This document shows positions 35,106-42,469 of a stretch of DNA of 64,000 nt, in pieces; the first letter of the stretch is position 1; each line of letters begins with the position of its first letter. The notes under the pieces are model-generated. The model saw only the letters and a program-made list of their open reading frames with translations. It was not told where the DNA came from and made no database searches. Position numbers and translations under genes: made by a program. The DNA comes from Scatosoma sp045124465. Its GTDB lineage: Bacteria; Bacillota; Clostridia; Christensenellales; Borkfalkiaceae. The stretch covers positions 62,001 through 126,000 of the forward strand of contig JBGVLV010000022.1 of the NCBI GenBank assembly GCA_045124465.1, written 5' to 3'.

Positions 35106-35369
35106 TCAGTTCAAAGCGGCAAGCTTTTTCGCAAGCTTCGCTTTTCTGTTGTTGGCGTTGTTCTTGTGAATGACGCCTTTCGTCACCGCGCCGTCGATCA
35201 TGGATACGGTTTCGGGATAAAGCTTGGTTGCCTCTTCCTTGTTCCCTGCGTTTACGGCGTCGAGGAATTTCTTTACTTGCGTTTTGAGCGCGGATTTGAT
35301 CGCTTTGTTCTGCATCGTCTTTTTCTCGATGACCAAAACTCTTTTCTTTGCGGATTTAATATTAGGCAT
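35106..35369 (-). CDS. rpsT: 30S ribosomal protein S20
   Basis: The 87-residue, Lys- and Ala-rich protein matches S20 in length and pattern: MPNIKSAKKRVLVIEKK, NKAIKSALKTQVKKF, GVIHKNNANNRKAKLAKKL. It binds 16S rRNA early in assembly. It is monocistronic, with its own promoter and terminator, and AGGAGA precedes the ATG. Confidence 0.96.
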   Translation of the reverse strand: MPNIKSAKKRVLVIEKKTMQNKAIKSALKTQVKKFLDAVNAGNKEEATKLYPETVSMIDGAVTKGVIHKNNANNRKAKLAKKLAALN

Positions 35370-35420
35370 AATGTTCTCCTTGTTCTTCCGATTTTTATTT
35401 CAAATTTAATTGCGTAGATT

Positions 35421-35449
35421 ATTTTAACATAAATTTTTTCGATTGTAAA
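35421..35449 (-). promoter_or_regulatory. Sigma-A promoter of rpsT
   Basis: On the minus strand TTTACA (35449-35444), a 17-base spacer and TAAAAT (35426-35421). Confidence 0.75.
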
Positions 35450-35518
35450 CTGTTTTTCGGGTCAAAAATACGAAAAACGATATTTTTTTAAAAAATTTTA
35501 CGGTTTCGGGAGGTGGAT

Positions 35519-36280
35519 ATGCAAACGATCGACGGCGGGATAGCCTTTTTCGACAGCGGGATAGGCGGACTGACCGTGCTTGCCGAGTGCAGGAAATATA
35601 TTTCAGACGAGGCGTTTTATTATTACGGCGACAATCTCCACGCGCCTTACGGCAATCTTCCGCCCCGAAAAATTCGGGAATACGTATTCGCCGCATTCGA
35701 ACGTTTCCGCGCTCTGAACGTAAAAGCGGCGGTGGTGGCTTGCAACACGGCGACTTCGCTTTGCGTGGAGAGTCTGCGTGAAAAATATACCTTCCCGATC
35801 GTCGGCGCCGAACCCGCCGTCTTTACCGCGGCGAAAGCGGGCGGCGAGATATTCGTACTCACCACCCGCGCCACGTACGAGAGCGGACGGTTTCATATCC
35901 TCTGCGAAAACGCCGAACAAAAATTCCGCGGCGCAAAGCTCCGGCTCTTTCCCTGCGACGCGCTCGCGGGGGAGATAGAAAAACATTTATTCGATAAAGA
36001 ATATACGTACGCGCATTGTCTGCCCAAAGGCGACCCCGCCTCCGTCGTACTCGGTTGCACCCATTACGTATATTTGAAAGAACGGATCGCCGCCTATTAT
36101 AATTGTAGGGTCTACGACGGCAACGAGGGCATGGCTCGCCGTTTGGTGACCCTTATCGGCAAGACGGACAGGGATACGCGACCACCGCTGACCCCGACCC
36201 CGAAAAACCCGCCGATTTCCTTTTTAGGGGACGCCGCGAAGACAAATAAACACGTTTTTGAACAAATGTTCGGAAAATGA
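35519..36280 (+). CDS. murI: Glutamate racemase
   Basis: MurI makes D-glutamate for peptidoglycan. The 253-residue protein has FFDSGIGGLTVL, YYGDNLHAPYG, the first catalytic cysteine Cys75 in VACNTATS and the second, Cys180, in LGCTHYVYL. I chose the ATG at 35519 after GGGAGG rather than the GTG two codons upstream, which abuts the ribosome site. It leads into the dcw cluster. Confidence 0.95.
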   Translation: MQTIDGGIAFFDSGIGGLTVLAECRKYISDEAFYYYGDNLHAPYGNLPPRKIREYVFAAFERFRALNVKAAVVACNTATSLCVESLREKYTFPIVGAEPAVFTAAKAGGEIFVLTTRATYESGRFHILCENAEQKFRGAKLRLFPCDALAGEIEKHLFDKEYTYAHCLPKGDPASVVLGCTHYVYLKERIAAYYNCRVYDGNEGMARRLVTLIGKTDRDTRPPLTPTPKNPPISFLGDAAKTNKHVFEQMFGK

Positions 36281-36354
36281 GGGCTTTTGAGGGCAAAAAG
36301 TGGTTAAAAAAGCCAAAAATTTAAAAGTTTTTTGAAAAATTTACCTTAAAATTA

Positions 36355-36384
36355 TTGACAAATGGTCAAAAGTGGTTGTATAAT
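36355..36384 (+). promoter_or_regulatory. Promoter of the mraZ-led dcw operon with candidate MraZ boxes
   Basis: TTGACA (36355-36360), an 18-base spacer and TATAAT (36379-36384). The ten bases AAAAGTGGTT lie in the spacer (36368-36377), and the same ten occur upstream at 36296-36305. They resemble the AAAGTG/TGGG-type repeats bound by MraZ, but the copies here are not closely spaced. Confidence 0.65.
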
Positions 36385-36439
36385 AGTATCAACAGTAATT
36401 GTTGACGCTGAATGAAAAGGAATGAGGAGGTAAAGCAAA

Positions 36440-36865
36440 GTGTTTAAAGGCGTATTCGAACACCAGTTGGACGATAAGAACCGTTTGCGTATTCCCTCCA
36501 AGTTCAAAAAGGAACTGACGGGAGAGCACGGCGAAAGGGCGTACAGCTTTTTCAGAGGTATGAACCGTTGTATCTGCGTTATGGCGGACGACGATCTGGA
36601 CGAAACGCTCGGTTCGTTGGCGGAGGAAGGCATTTCCGAAAGCTCGCCGGCGTCCACGTTGTTCTTCGGAAGTATCTTTTCGGCGGAAGAAGACGCGCAG
36701 GGCAGAGTGGTCTTGCCGTCGGCGCTCAAAAAGATGGCGGGTATCAATAAGAATATCGTAACGCTCGGTCGAGGGAAACGTTTGGAGATCTGGTCGGCGG
36801 AACGGTACGAGGCGTATTTGGAGGGTATCGACTACGACGCGGAGTTGAAGAAACTGGGGATTTAA
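36440..36865 (+). CDS. mraZ: Transcriptional regulator MraZ
   Basis: The 141-residue protein has two AbrB-like SpoVT domains. The first starts FKGVFEHQLDDKNRLRIPSKF, and the second has FSAEEDAQGRVVLPSALKKM. MraZ represses the dcw operon it heads. The start is GTG at 36440 after AGGAGG. rsmH follows after 15 bases. Confidence 0.95.
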   Translation: MFKGVFEHQLDDKNRLRIPSKFKKELTGEHGERAYSFFRGMNRCICVMADDDLDETLGSLAEEGISESSPASTLFFGSIFSAEEDAQGRVVLPSALKKMAGINKNIVTLGRGKRLEIWSAERYEAYLEGIDYDAELKKLGI

Positions 36866-36880
36866 CAGAGGAACGGAAAA

Positions 36881-37819
36881 ATGTTGGAGTTTTCGCACAA
36901 ACCCGTAATGAAAGAAGAATGTATGCAGGGGCTGGCTTTAAAAGACGGCGGCGTGTATTTCGACGGTACGGTCGGCGGAGGCGGACATTCCTACGAGATC
37001 CTCAAACGTACTTTTCCAAGCGGTCGGCTGATCGCGACCGACCTCGACGACGAGGCGATCGCGGCGGCGAATAAACGGCTGTCGGAGTTTTCGGGTCGAT
37101 TCGAGATATATAAATCCAACTATAAGGACTTCGCTCCCGTACTCGATAGGGCGGGTGTGGACAAGCTCGACGGCGCTATCCTCGATTTCGGAATATCCTC
37201 CCATCAGATAGACGACGAGGAAAGAGGATTTTCCTACCGAATGGCGGACGCGCCTTTGGATATGCGTATGGACAGGCAATCGCCGCTCACGGCGGAGATC
37301 GTACTCAACACCTATCCCGAGGACAAGCTTGCGAGGATACTCAAAACGTACGGCGAAGAAACGTTCGCGAAACAGATAGCGCGAAACGTCGTCAAATACA
37401 GAGAGAACAAACCTTTGAAAACGTCGGGCGAATTTTCGGAGATCATTCAGAAAAGTATTCCCGCGAAATTCCGTTACGGCGCACCGTGCGAACGAAAAAG
37501 CTTTCAAGCGCTCAGGATCGAGGTCAACGGCGAACTCGACGGTTTGTACGAACTGGTGACTTCGCTTACAAGACGGTTGAAAAAGGGCGGGCGTATCGTC
37601 ATTTTAACGTTCCAGTCCTTGGAGGACAGGATCGTAAAAGAGGCGTTTCGGGAACTGGAAAACCCGTGCACTTGTCCCGGTAACTTCCCCGTCTGCGTAT
37701 GCGGAAAGAAACCGGAAATAAAAATAATCACGAAAAAGCCGATCACGGCGGGAGAAGAAGAACTTCTCGAAAATTCGAGAAGTAAATGCGCAAAACTCAG
37801 AATAGCGGAAAAAATTTGA
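36881..37819 (+). CDS. rsmH: 16S rRNA (cytosine-1402 N4)-methyltransferase RsmH
   Basis: The 312-residue protein has the SAM-binding motif YFDGTVGGGGHSYEIL, then FGISSHQIDDEERGFSYR and DAPLDMRMD, and near its end the SLEDRIVK and KPITAGEEELLENSRSKCAKLR motifs typical of RsmH. It modifies the ribosomal decoding centre. It sits second in the dcw cluster, as usual. Confidence 0.96.
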   Translation: MLEFSHKPVMKEECMQGLALKDGGVYFDGTVGGGGHSYEILKRTFPSGRLIATDLDDEAIAAANKRLSEFSGRFEIYKSNYKDFAPVLDRAGVDKLDGAILDFGISSHQIDDEERGFSYRMADAPLDMRMDRQSPLTAEIVLNTYPEDKLARILKTYGEETFAKQIARNVVKYRENKPLKTSGEFSEIIQKSIPAKFRYGAPCERKSFQALRIEVNGELDGLYELVTSLTRRLKKGGRIVILTFQSLEDRIVKEAFRELENPCTCPGNFPVCVCGKKPEIKIITKKPITAGEEELLENSRSKCAKLRIAEKI

Positions 37820-37883
37820 AAAATACCCAAGAAAGATAAGTAGGGAAAACAGGGAAAAACGATAAGAACGGAGGAGCGGAAAT

Positions 37884-38534
37884 ATGGCAACGCTAATGGA
37901 CAAAAGAATTGATTATTTGACCGAAGATAAACAAGCGCAGTTACATAACGCGCAGATCAAGGAACGCTATCGTCGCTTACAGAGCGCAGAGGCGGATCAG
38001 TTTGATTCCGAAACGGAGATGCGCAGCGAAACGGAATATACCGTTCGCGCGTCCGTTCTTGCGCCCGAAAGACCCGCCGTTGCGGATACGCCCGTCACCG
38101 AGCAAACGCCGCAAGTGACGGAATTCGTCCGCGAAAAGATCGATTCTCCCGTTTTTACGACGGAAAAATTCGACAGGGCGGGCGCGATCGAACAGGAACG
38201 CAACTATGCGCCCGTCGTTATGCCCGCGCCCGTGGAAATGCCCGTGCAGGCGCAAGCGCCCGCGGCGGTCGTTTCGACGGAAACGCAGTATTCGCTCAGC
38301 CGTATGGCGAAAATGGTAATGGCGGCGTTCGCGGCGGTGGTCGTGCTGATGTTGACGCTCATTTGCGTGAATACGCAGATATTGAGCCGTAAATCGGCGG
38401 AGCTTAAAGATCTCGAACGGCAAAGACAGGAACTCGTCGAACGTAACGAGGAGATACAGCGCCGTATCGAGGACGCGCAGTCGGAAGAAACCATTCGCGA
38501 ATATGCGATCTCGAATGGTATGATTCAGGGATAA
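37884..38534 (+). CDS. ftsL: FtsL-like division protein with long cytoplasmic N-terminus
   Basis: The 216-residue protein has one membrane segment (about residues 143-163, AAFAAVVVLMLTLI) followed by a leucine-zipper-like coiled coil (SAELKDLERQRQELVERNEE) and the ending REYAISNGMIQ, which is the FtsL pattern. The position between rsmH and the PBP gene supports this. The cytoplasmic part, about 140 residues with Pro/Gln/Val-rich low complexity, is much longer than in Bacillus FtsL. It follows GGAGG closely. Confidence 0.85.
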   Translation: MATLMDKRIDYLTEDKQAQLHNAQIKERYRRLQSAEADQFDSETEMRSETEYTVRASVLAPERPAVADTPVTEQTPQVTEFVREKIDSPVFTTEKFDRAGAIEQERNYAPVVMPAPVEMPVQAQAPAAVVSTETQYSLSRMAKMVMAAFAAVVVLMLTLICVNTQILSRKSAELKDLERQRQELVERNEEIQRRIEDAQSEETIREYAISNGMIQG

Positions 38535-38575
38535 AACTAATAGAATAATACAAAGAACCTTGAAGGAGGTCTTGT

Positions 38576-40336
38576 ATTATCAAGCGATTTAAATCAAATA
38601 AAGAATATTCCATATCTGTTTTACGAAAGAGGTTGTTGGCAGTCAGTCTGGCGATAACCTTTCTTTTTTGTATTTTATGCGGTCGGTTCTTTTACGTGCA
38701 GGTCGTTTGGCAGGAAGAACTCAACTACCGCGCTCTCGATCAATGGACAAGGGAAATACCCATCGTCGCGGAACGCGGCAAGATAACCGATCGCAACGGC
38801 GTGGTGCTTGCCGACAATACGACGGCGTATACGGTGTTCGCGCGCTCGAACGCCATTTCGGATAAATCCGAGGCGGCGACCTTGCTTGCAGACGCGCTCG
38901 GCGGCGACTCGGCGGCGATATACGAAAAGCTGACCAAGAAAAAAGCCTCGGAGATCACCATTGCGAAAAAAGTGAGCAAAGAAAATATCGAAACGCTCGC
39001 CTCGCAGACGATAGAGGGGGTGTACTATTCGCGCGACAATATCCGTTTCTATCCCAAAAATTCCGCGCTCTGCCAGGTGCTCGGATTCACCTCGTCCGAC
39101 AACGTGGGTACGACGGGCGTGGAGAAATATTACGATAAGTATTTGGCGGGCGAGAACGGGGAACTGCTTTACGAAACCGACCTTGTCGGAATAGAGATCG
39201 AGAACAGCGTGGCTACGTATTTGCCCGCCGAGGACGGATATAACGTGGAACTTACGATCGACTACGGCATACAGGAGATCGTGGAAAGTGCGCTCGCGCG
39301 TACGGCGGCGAGCTATTCGCCTACGTCCGCCTCGTGTATCGTGCTCGACGTCAATACGTTCGAGATACTCGCGATCGGGAACTATCCTTCTTACGATCTC
39401 AACGACGTGCCGAGAAACGATTCGGCTCTGCTCAATTCCCAGTCCAGAAACACGCTCGTCTGCGATATTTACGAACCGGGATCAACGTTCAAGATCATCA
39501 CGTCCGCGGCGAATATCGAGGAATATTTGCAGGGCAATACCAAAGCGTTTTCGACGAATTACGTGTTCCCCAGCTCCCGTACCCGTTCGGTAGACGGTAC
39601 GACGGTAAAATGTTGGAGCAATCACGCCAACGGCAAGCATTGCAACCAAACCCTTGCGGAGGCGTTGAATAACAGTTGTAACCCCTGTTTCACGGATATG
39701 GCGTTGTCGCTCGGCAAAAATACCTTTTATAAATATCTTTCGGCGTTCGGATTCGGTCATAAGACGGGCGTGGATTACAGCGGCGAGGCGTACGGTCTGT
39801 TGTTGCCCGAAACGGCGGTCCGCGATTGCGATCTTGCGCGTATCGGATTCGGACAGACGATCGCCGTGTCGGGTATCCAGCTCGCTTGCGCTACGGCGTC
39901 AGCGGTCAACGGCGGGTATTACTATACGCCGCATCTGGTAAAGCGGATCTACGCCAACGACGGGTATGTGGCGATGGAGGCGAGCAACGAGGTCAAAAAC
40001 CGTACGATAAGCGAGCAAGCGTCCAAGATACTCGCGGGTATGCTCGAAGGGGTCGTCAAAGACGGTAGCGGAAAAAAAGCGTACATAGACGGCTACCGTA
40101 TCGGCGGCAAAACGGGTACGGCGCAAAAATACGAGAACGGCAGGATCGCCGCGGGAAAATACGTTTCCTCGTTCGTGGGGTTTTTCCCTGCCGACGCGCC
40201 GAAATACCTTGCGCTTGTGGTGGCGGACGAACCGCAGGGCGCGTATTACGGCAGCGTGGTGGCGGCGCCATGCGCAAGAGAAATTTTTCAATCGATCATC
40301 GATTTGAAGCACATTCCCCGCCATGCCGCTGAATAA
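38576..40336 (+). CDS. Class B penicillin-binding protein (FtsI/SpoVD type), probable ATT start
   Basis: The transpeptidase has one N-terminal membrane helix, a dimerisation domain (VAERGKITDRNGVVLA), and active-site motifs Ser303-TFK in EPGSTFK, Ser367-C-N and Lys512-TGT. No PASTA domain follows. No ATG, GTG or TTG lies between an in-frame stop (38561-38563) and 38633, yet AAGGAGGT (38563-38570) sits six bases before ATT at 38576. That ATT gives a basic tail (IKRFKSNKEYSISVLRKRL) before the helix. The TTG at 38633 lacks a spaced ribosome site. From 40115 on, the 3' end is duplicated at 44931. Confidence 0.92.
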   Translation: MIKRFKSNKEYSISVLRKRLLAVSLAITFLFCILCGRFFYVQVVWQEELNYRALDQWTREIPIVAERGKITDRNGVVLADNTTAYTVFARSNAISDKSEAATLLADALGGDSAAIYEKLTKKKASEITIAKKVSKENIETLASQTIEGVYYSRDNIRFYPKNSALCQVLGFTSSDNVGTTGVEKYYDKYLAGENGELLYETDLVGIEIENSVATYLPAEDGYNVELTIDYGIQEIVESALARTAASYSPTSASCIVLDVNTFEILAIGNYPSYDLNDVPRNDSALLNSQSRNTLVCDIYEPGSTFKIITSAANIEEYLQGNTKAFSTNYVFPSSRTRSVDGTTVKCWSNHANGKHCNQTLAEALNNSCNPCFTDMALSLGKNTFYKYLSAFGFGHKTGVDYSGEAYGLLLPETAVRDCDLARIGFGQTIAVSGIQLACATASAVNGGYYYTPHLVKRIYANDGYVAMEASNEVKNRTISEQASKILAGMLEGVVKDGSGKKAYIDGYRIGGKTGTAQKYENGRIAAGKYVSSFVGFFPADAPKYLALVVADEPQGAYYGSVVAAPCAREIFQSIIDLKHIPRHAAE

Positions 40337-40388
40337 AACGAACGGCAAACGTACGCGCGATAACGTACGGTGAGCAAAAAAGTAAATA

Positions 40389-40716
40389 GCGCTTAACGAC
40401 GGCTATGACAGCGAAGACGAGCGCGCTGCCGATTTTGCGTCGTTAAAGAATTACTTTAACGAACTATATGCAAAAGATACTTCGAGAAAAATCCGTTCTA
40501 TATTGAATATGAAAGCGCAGAACGGTGAACTGAGAAATACCGTTTTTCCTATTTTCGGATATACGTATAACGACGCTTTCGAACGGATACCCGACGCGGA
40601 AACCGCGCCTATCGTGCAACTGATTTATAAGAAACTGCTGGAATTTGGTTCTACGGGAATGGTCGCTAAGTATCTGACGGAGCAAAAAATTAAAACGCCG
40701 CGCTATTATAACGCGG
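40389..40716 (+). pseudogene. Large serine recombinase, internal fragment
   Basis: The frame starting near 40389 encodes NDGYDSEDERAADFASLKN, YAKDTSRKIRSILNMKAQNG, FGYTYNDAFERIPDAETAP and GMVAKYLTEQKIKTP, matching the linker and recombinase domain of large serine recombinases. The catalytic N-terminal domain is missing on the left, where the preceding PBP gene ends 52 bases away. On the right the frame runs into an IS256-type sequence at about 40716. Confidence 0.85.
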
Positions 40717-41081
40717 ATGCTGAAAGCGATCCATGCGCAGGAGAGCAAAGAATCGGCGAGAAAGAAGGCAAAGGACGTGGTAGAGGCGCTGAAAGGCATG
40801 AGGTTAAAGGAAGCGGCGAAAAAGGTAGAAGAATCGATAGAAGAGACGCTGACTTATATGGAATTTCCCACGCAACATTGGCTGAAAATACGTACGAATA
40901 ACGTGATAGAGCGAATGAACCGTGAGATACGGAGACGGACGCGAGTGGTGGGAGCTTTTCCGGACGGGAAATCGGCGTTGATGCTTGTATGCGCGAGACT
41001 GCGATAGTATCGGGAAAAGATTGGGGAACGAAAAGATATTTGTGCATGAAATATCTGTACGAAACGGAGCAAGTAGCATAG
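40717..41081 (+). pseudogene. IS256-family transposase, 3' remnant with a frameshift
   Basis: The frame encodes LKAIHAQESKESARKKA, MEFPTQHWLKIRTNNVIERM, and RREIRRRTRVVGAFPDGKSALM-like residues, the C-terminal part of mutator/IS256 transposases. A TAG at 41005-41007 stops it, but restoring one base there continues the family C-terminus in another frame (VSGKDWGTKRYLCMKYLYE) to a TAG at 41079. The 5' two-thirds are absent, so the element cannot move by itself. The fusion with the recombinase fragment makes one open frame that is not a gene. Confidence 0.88.
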
Positions 41082-41256
41082 AATTTCGTGCTGACGGAGT
41101 CAAGGATAAGAACGAGCAGCTGCGCTGTCCTTGACACCGCCGCCCCGAAATGCCGGTGAGCAACTAACGAGGCTAAACGCCTCGCCTTAGGCAATTTCAA
41201 ATTATTTCTGTTTTATCAGTTTCAATTTTGCGAAAAATGCTTGACAGTACCCGATT
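41082..41256 (+). other. Non-coding remnant downstream of the IS256 fragment
   Basis: I see no gene here. GTCAAGGA (41099-41106) and TCCTTGAC (41128-41135) form an 8-bp inverted repeat that may belong to the right end of the broken insertion sequence. A TTGACA (41243-41248) has no matching -10 box. Confidence 0.4.
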
Positions 41257-41760
41257 GTGTCGGTCAGAGGATACGAGCCGATATGGACGGTATTCACGCC
41301 GTCGTATGAACTGAAAAAGACGTACTTCCCCGAAGGGAAAGCGGCAATCGGCAAACGCGAAGCGGTGCTGTTCGAGAAAGAGAAATACGTTTTCGATATA
41401 TCGGGCGAGAGCGGACAATCCATGGAAGATAAGATCAATGAGGTTATCGAAGAACGCGAAGCCGAGAAAGCGGAAATGCTTGAGAAAGACAAAGAACGAC
41501 GCGTCGCCGAGTTGACGAAAAAGTGGGACGACGTGGAAGCGGAACTGCAACGCGTGGTAGATAACGTTTGTCATTATCTTGACGGAACGGACGAAAAGGC
41601 TCTGCGCCAAGCGTCATACGAAAATAAAGCGCGATTGCTTCTGATGATTACCGAAAACTATCAAAGGAGCATTGCGGACGAAATCAGAGTGGCGGCAGAC
41701 AAGATACAACTTGAACTTCTGCCGAAAATGAAAGAATATCAGGAACAAGCCAAAAGATAG
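41257..41760 (+). CDS. Hypothetical protein, coiled-coil rich, 5' end uncertain
   Basis: The frame gives up to 167 residues. I do not recognise the family. The N-terminal third is globular-looking (YELKKTYFPEGKAAIGKREA), and the rest is strongly charged and helical (INEVIEEREAEKAEMLEKD). There is no Shine-Dalgarno site at the GTG at 41257, so it may be the 3' piece of a longer gene cut by the insertion sequence. The next gene starts 16 bases after its stop, suggesting former cotranscription. Confidence 0.45.
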   Translation: MSVRGYEPIWTVFTPSYELKKTYFPEGKAAIGKREAVLFEKEKYVFDISGESGQSMEDKINEVIEEREAEKAEMLEKDKERRVAELTKKWDDVEAELQRVVDNVCHYLDGTDEKALRQASYENKARLLLMITENYQRSIADEIRVAADKIQLELLPKMKEYQEQAKR

Positions 41761-41776
41761 CTTGAAAGGAGGAACA

Positions 41777-42103
41777 TTGAAACACAAACATACACTTTTG
41801 CTGTCGGCGTTGATGCTGACGGCATTGACGAGCGTATTTGTCGGAACGGGCGCGACGGCGTATGCCGCCGAGGTCTGTCCGCACGAATACGAGGAACATA
41901 TCGTTGAGGCAACCTGCACGGAAATGGGTTATACGGAGTTCGTTTGCAGTCTTTGCGGCGAAGGTTACAAGGACAACTACACCGAAGCCAAGGGGCATAC
42001 CTATACCGAAACGGAAACGCAGGCGAACGCGGTAACGGGGCTGATTGAAAGCGAATATGTTAACGGGGCGGATGTGCCCGTCAACGGCGGTTTTTATGTT
42101 TGA
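41777..42103 (+). CDS. Small exported protein with a Cys-rich surface-protein repeat, probably truncated
   Basis: A TTG at 41777, four bases after AAAGGAGG, gives a 108-residue protein with a signal peptide ending near AYAAE. The mature part has two C-x-x-C-like cysteine clusters in HIVEATCTEMGYTEFVCSLC followed by EAKGHTYTETET, the repeat unit common in Firmicute cell-surface proteins. Such repeats are normally in tandem and followed by an anchor. Here only one is present and no anchor, so the gene is probably a remnant. Confidence 0.6.
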   Translation: MKHKHTLLLSALMLTALTSVFVGTGATAYAAEVCPHEYEEHIVEATCTEMGYTEFVCSLCGEGYKDNYTEAKGHTYTETETQANAVTGLIESEYVNGADVPVNGGFYV

Positions 42104-42137
42104 CGGCGTAATTGCTTTTTGCCGTTGAGGAAAAAAA

Positions 42138-42193
42138 AGGGGCGGTTGCCTTATTGTTTGAAAATTTTCAAACAGAAAACAAGTTGCGCCCCT
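42138..42193. repeat. Nested inverted repeat
   Basis: AGGGGCG (42138-42144) pairs with CGCCCCT (42187-42193) around an inner perfect 18-base palindrome GTTTGAAAATTTTCAAAC (42156-42173). The stretch from 42104 to 42323 otherwise has no gene that I can support. Confidence 0.6.
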
Positions 42194-42323
42194 CATGCGC
42201 CTCGCTGTTGCTCGGCACCTTTTTCCCCCCCCCTGCGGGAAGGCATGAAGAGGCTGACTATTTTATGCAGGCAAGAGAAAAAGAAAAAAATTAAAAAAAC
42301 TTGTGAAAACGAGGTGAAATTGC

Positions 42324-42352
42324 TTGCCTGTTTGGTGCGGCGATGATATAAT
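42324..42352 (+). promoter_or_regulatory. Sigma-A promoter of the duplicated-domain lipoprotein gene
   Basis: TTGCCT (42324-42329), a 17-base spacer and TATAAT (42347-42352). Transcription would start near 42359 and give a leader of about 110 bases. Confidence 0.75.
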
Positions 42353-42391
42353 AAAGTTATAAAAAATTTATTTTTTCGCGGGGCGCGCCCT

Positions 42392-42437
42392 CTTGTTTTA
42401 ACTTATCCGATTATCTGTCAGGATAAGTTAAAACAAG
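42392..42437. repeat. Perfect 17-bp inverted repeat in the lipoprotein mRNA leader
   Basis: CTTGTTTTAACTTATCC (42392-42408) is the exact inverse of 42421-42437, with a 12-base loop. It ends 33 bases before the ATG. No T tract follows, so it is not an ordinary terminator on the plus strand. Confidence 0.85.
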
Positions 42438-42469
42438 CCGAAACGCAGCGAAAAGAAGGAGAAAACAAT

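Noticed and set aside
40503..40901. Single 132-codon frame across the recombinase and IS256 remnants
   Set aside because: Its first half is recombinase and its second half is an out-of-frame reading of the transposase remnant, so it is a chance fusion and not a gene.
42119..42346. Two overlapping small frames of 60-75 codons
   Set aside because: They cross the nested palindrome and the promoter, lack ribosome sites and have no recognisable composition.
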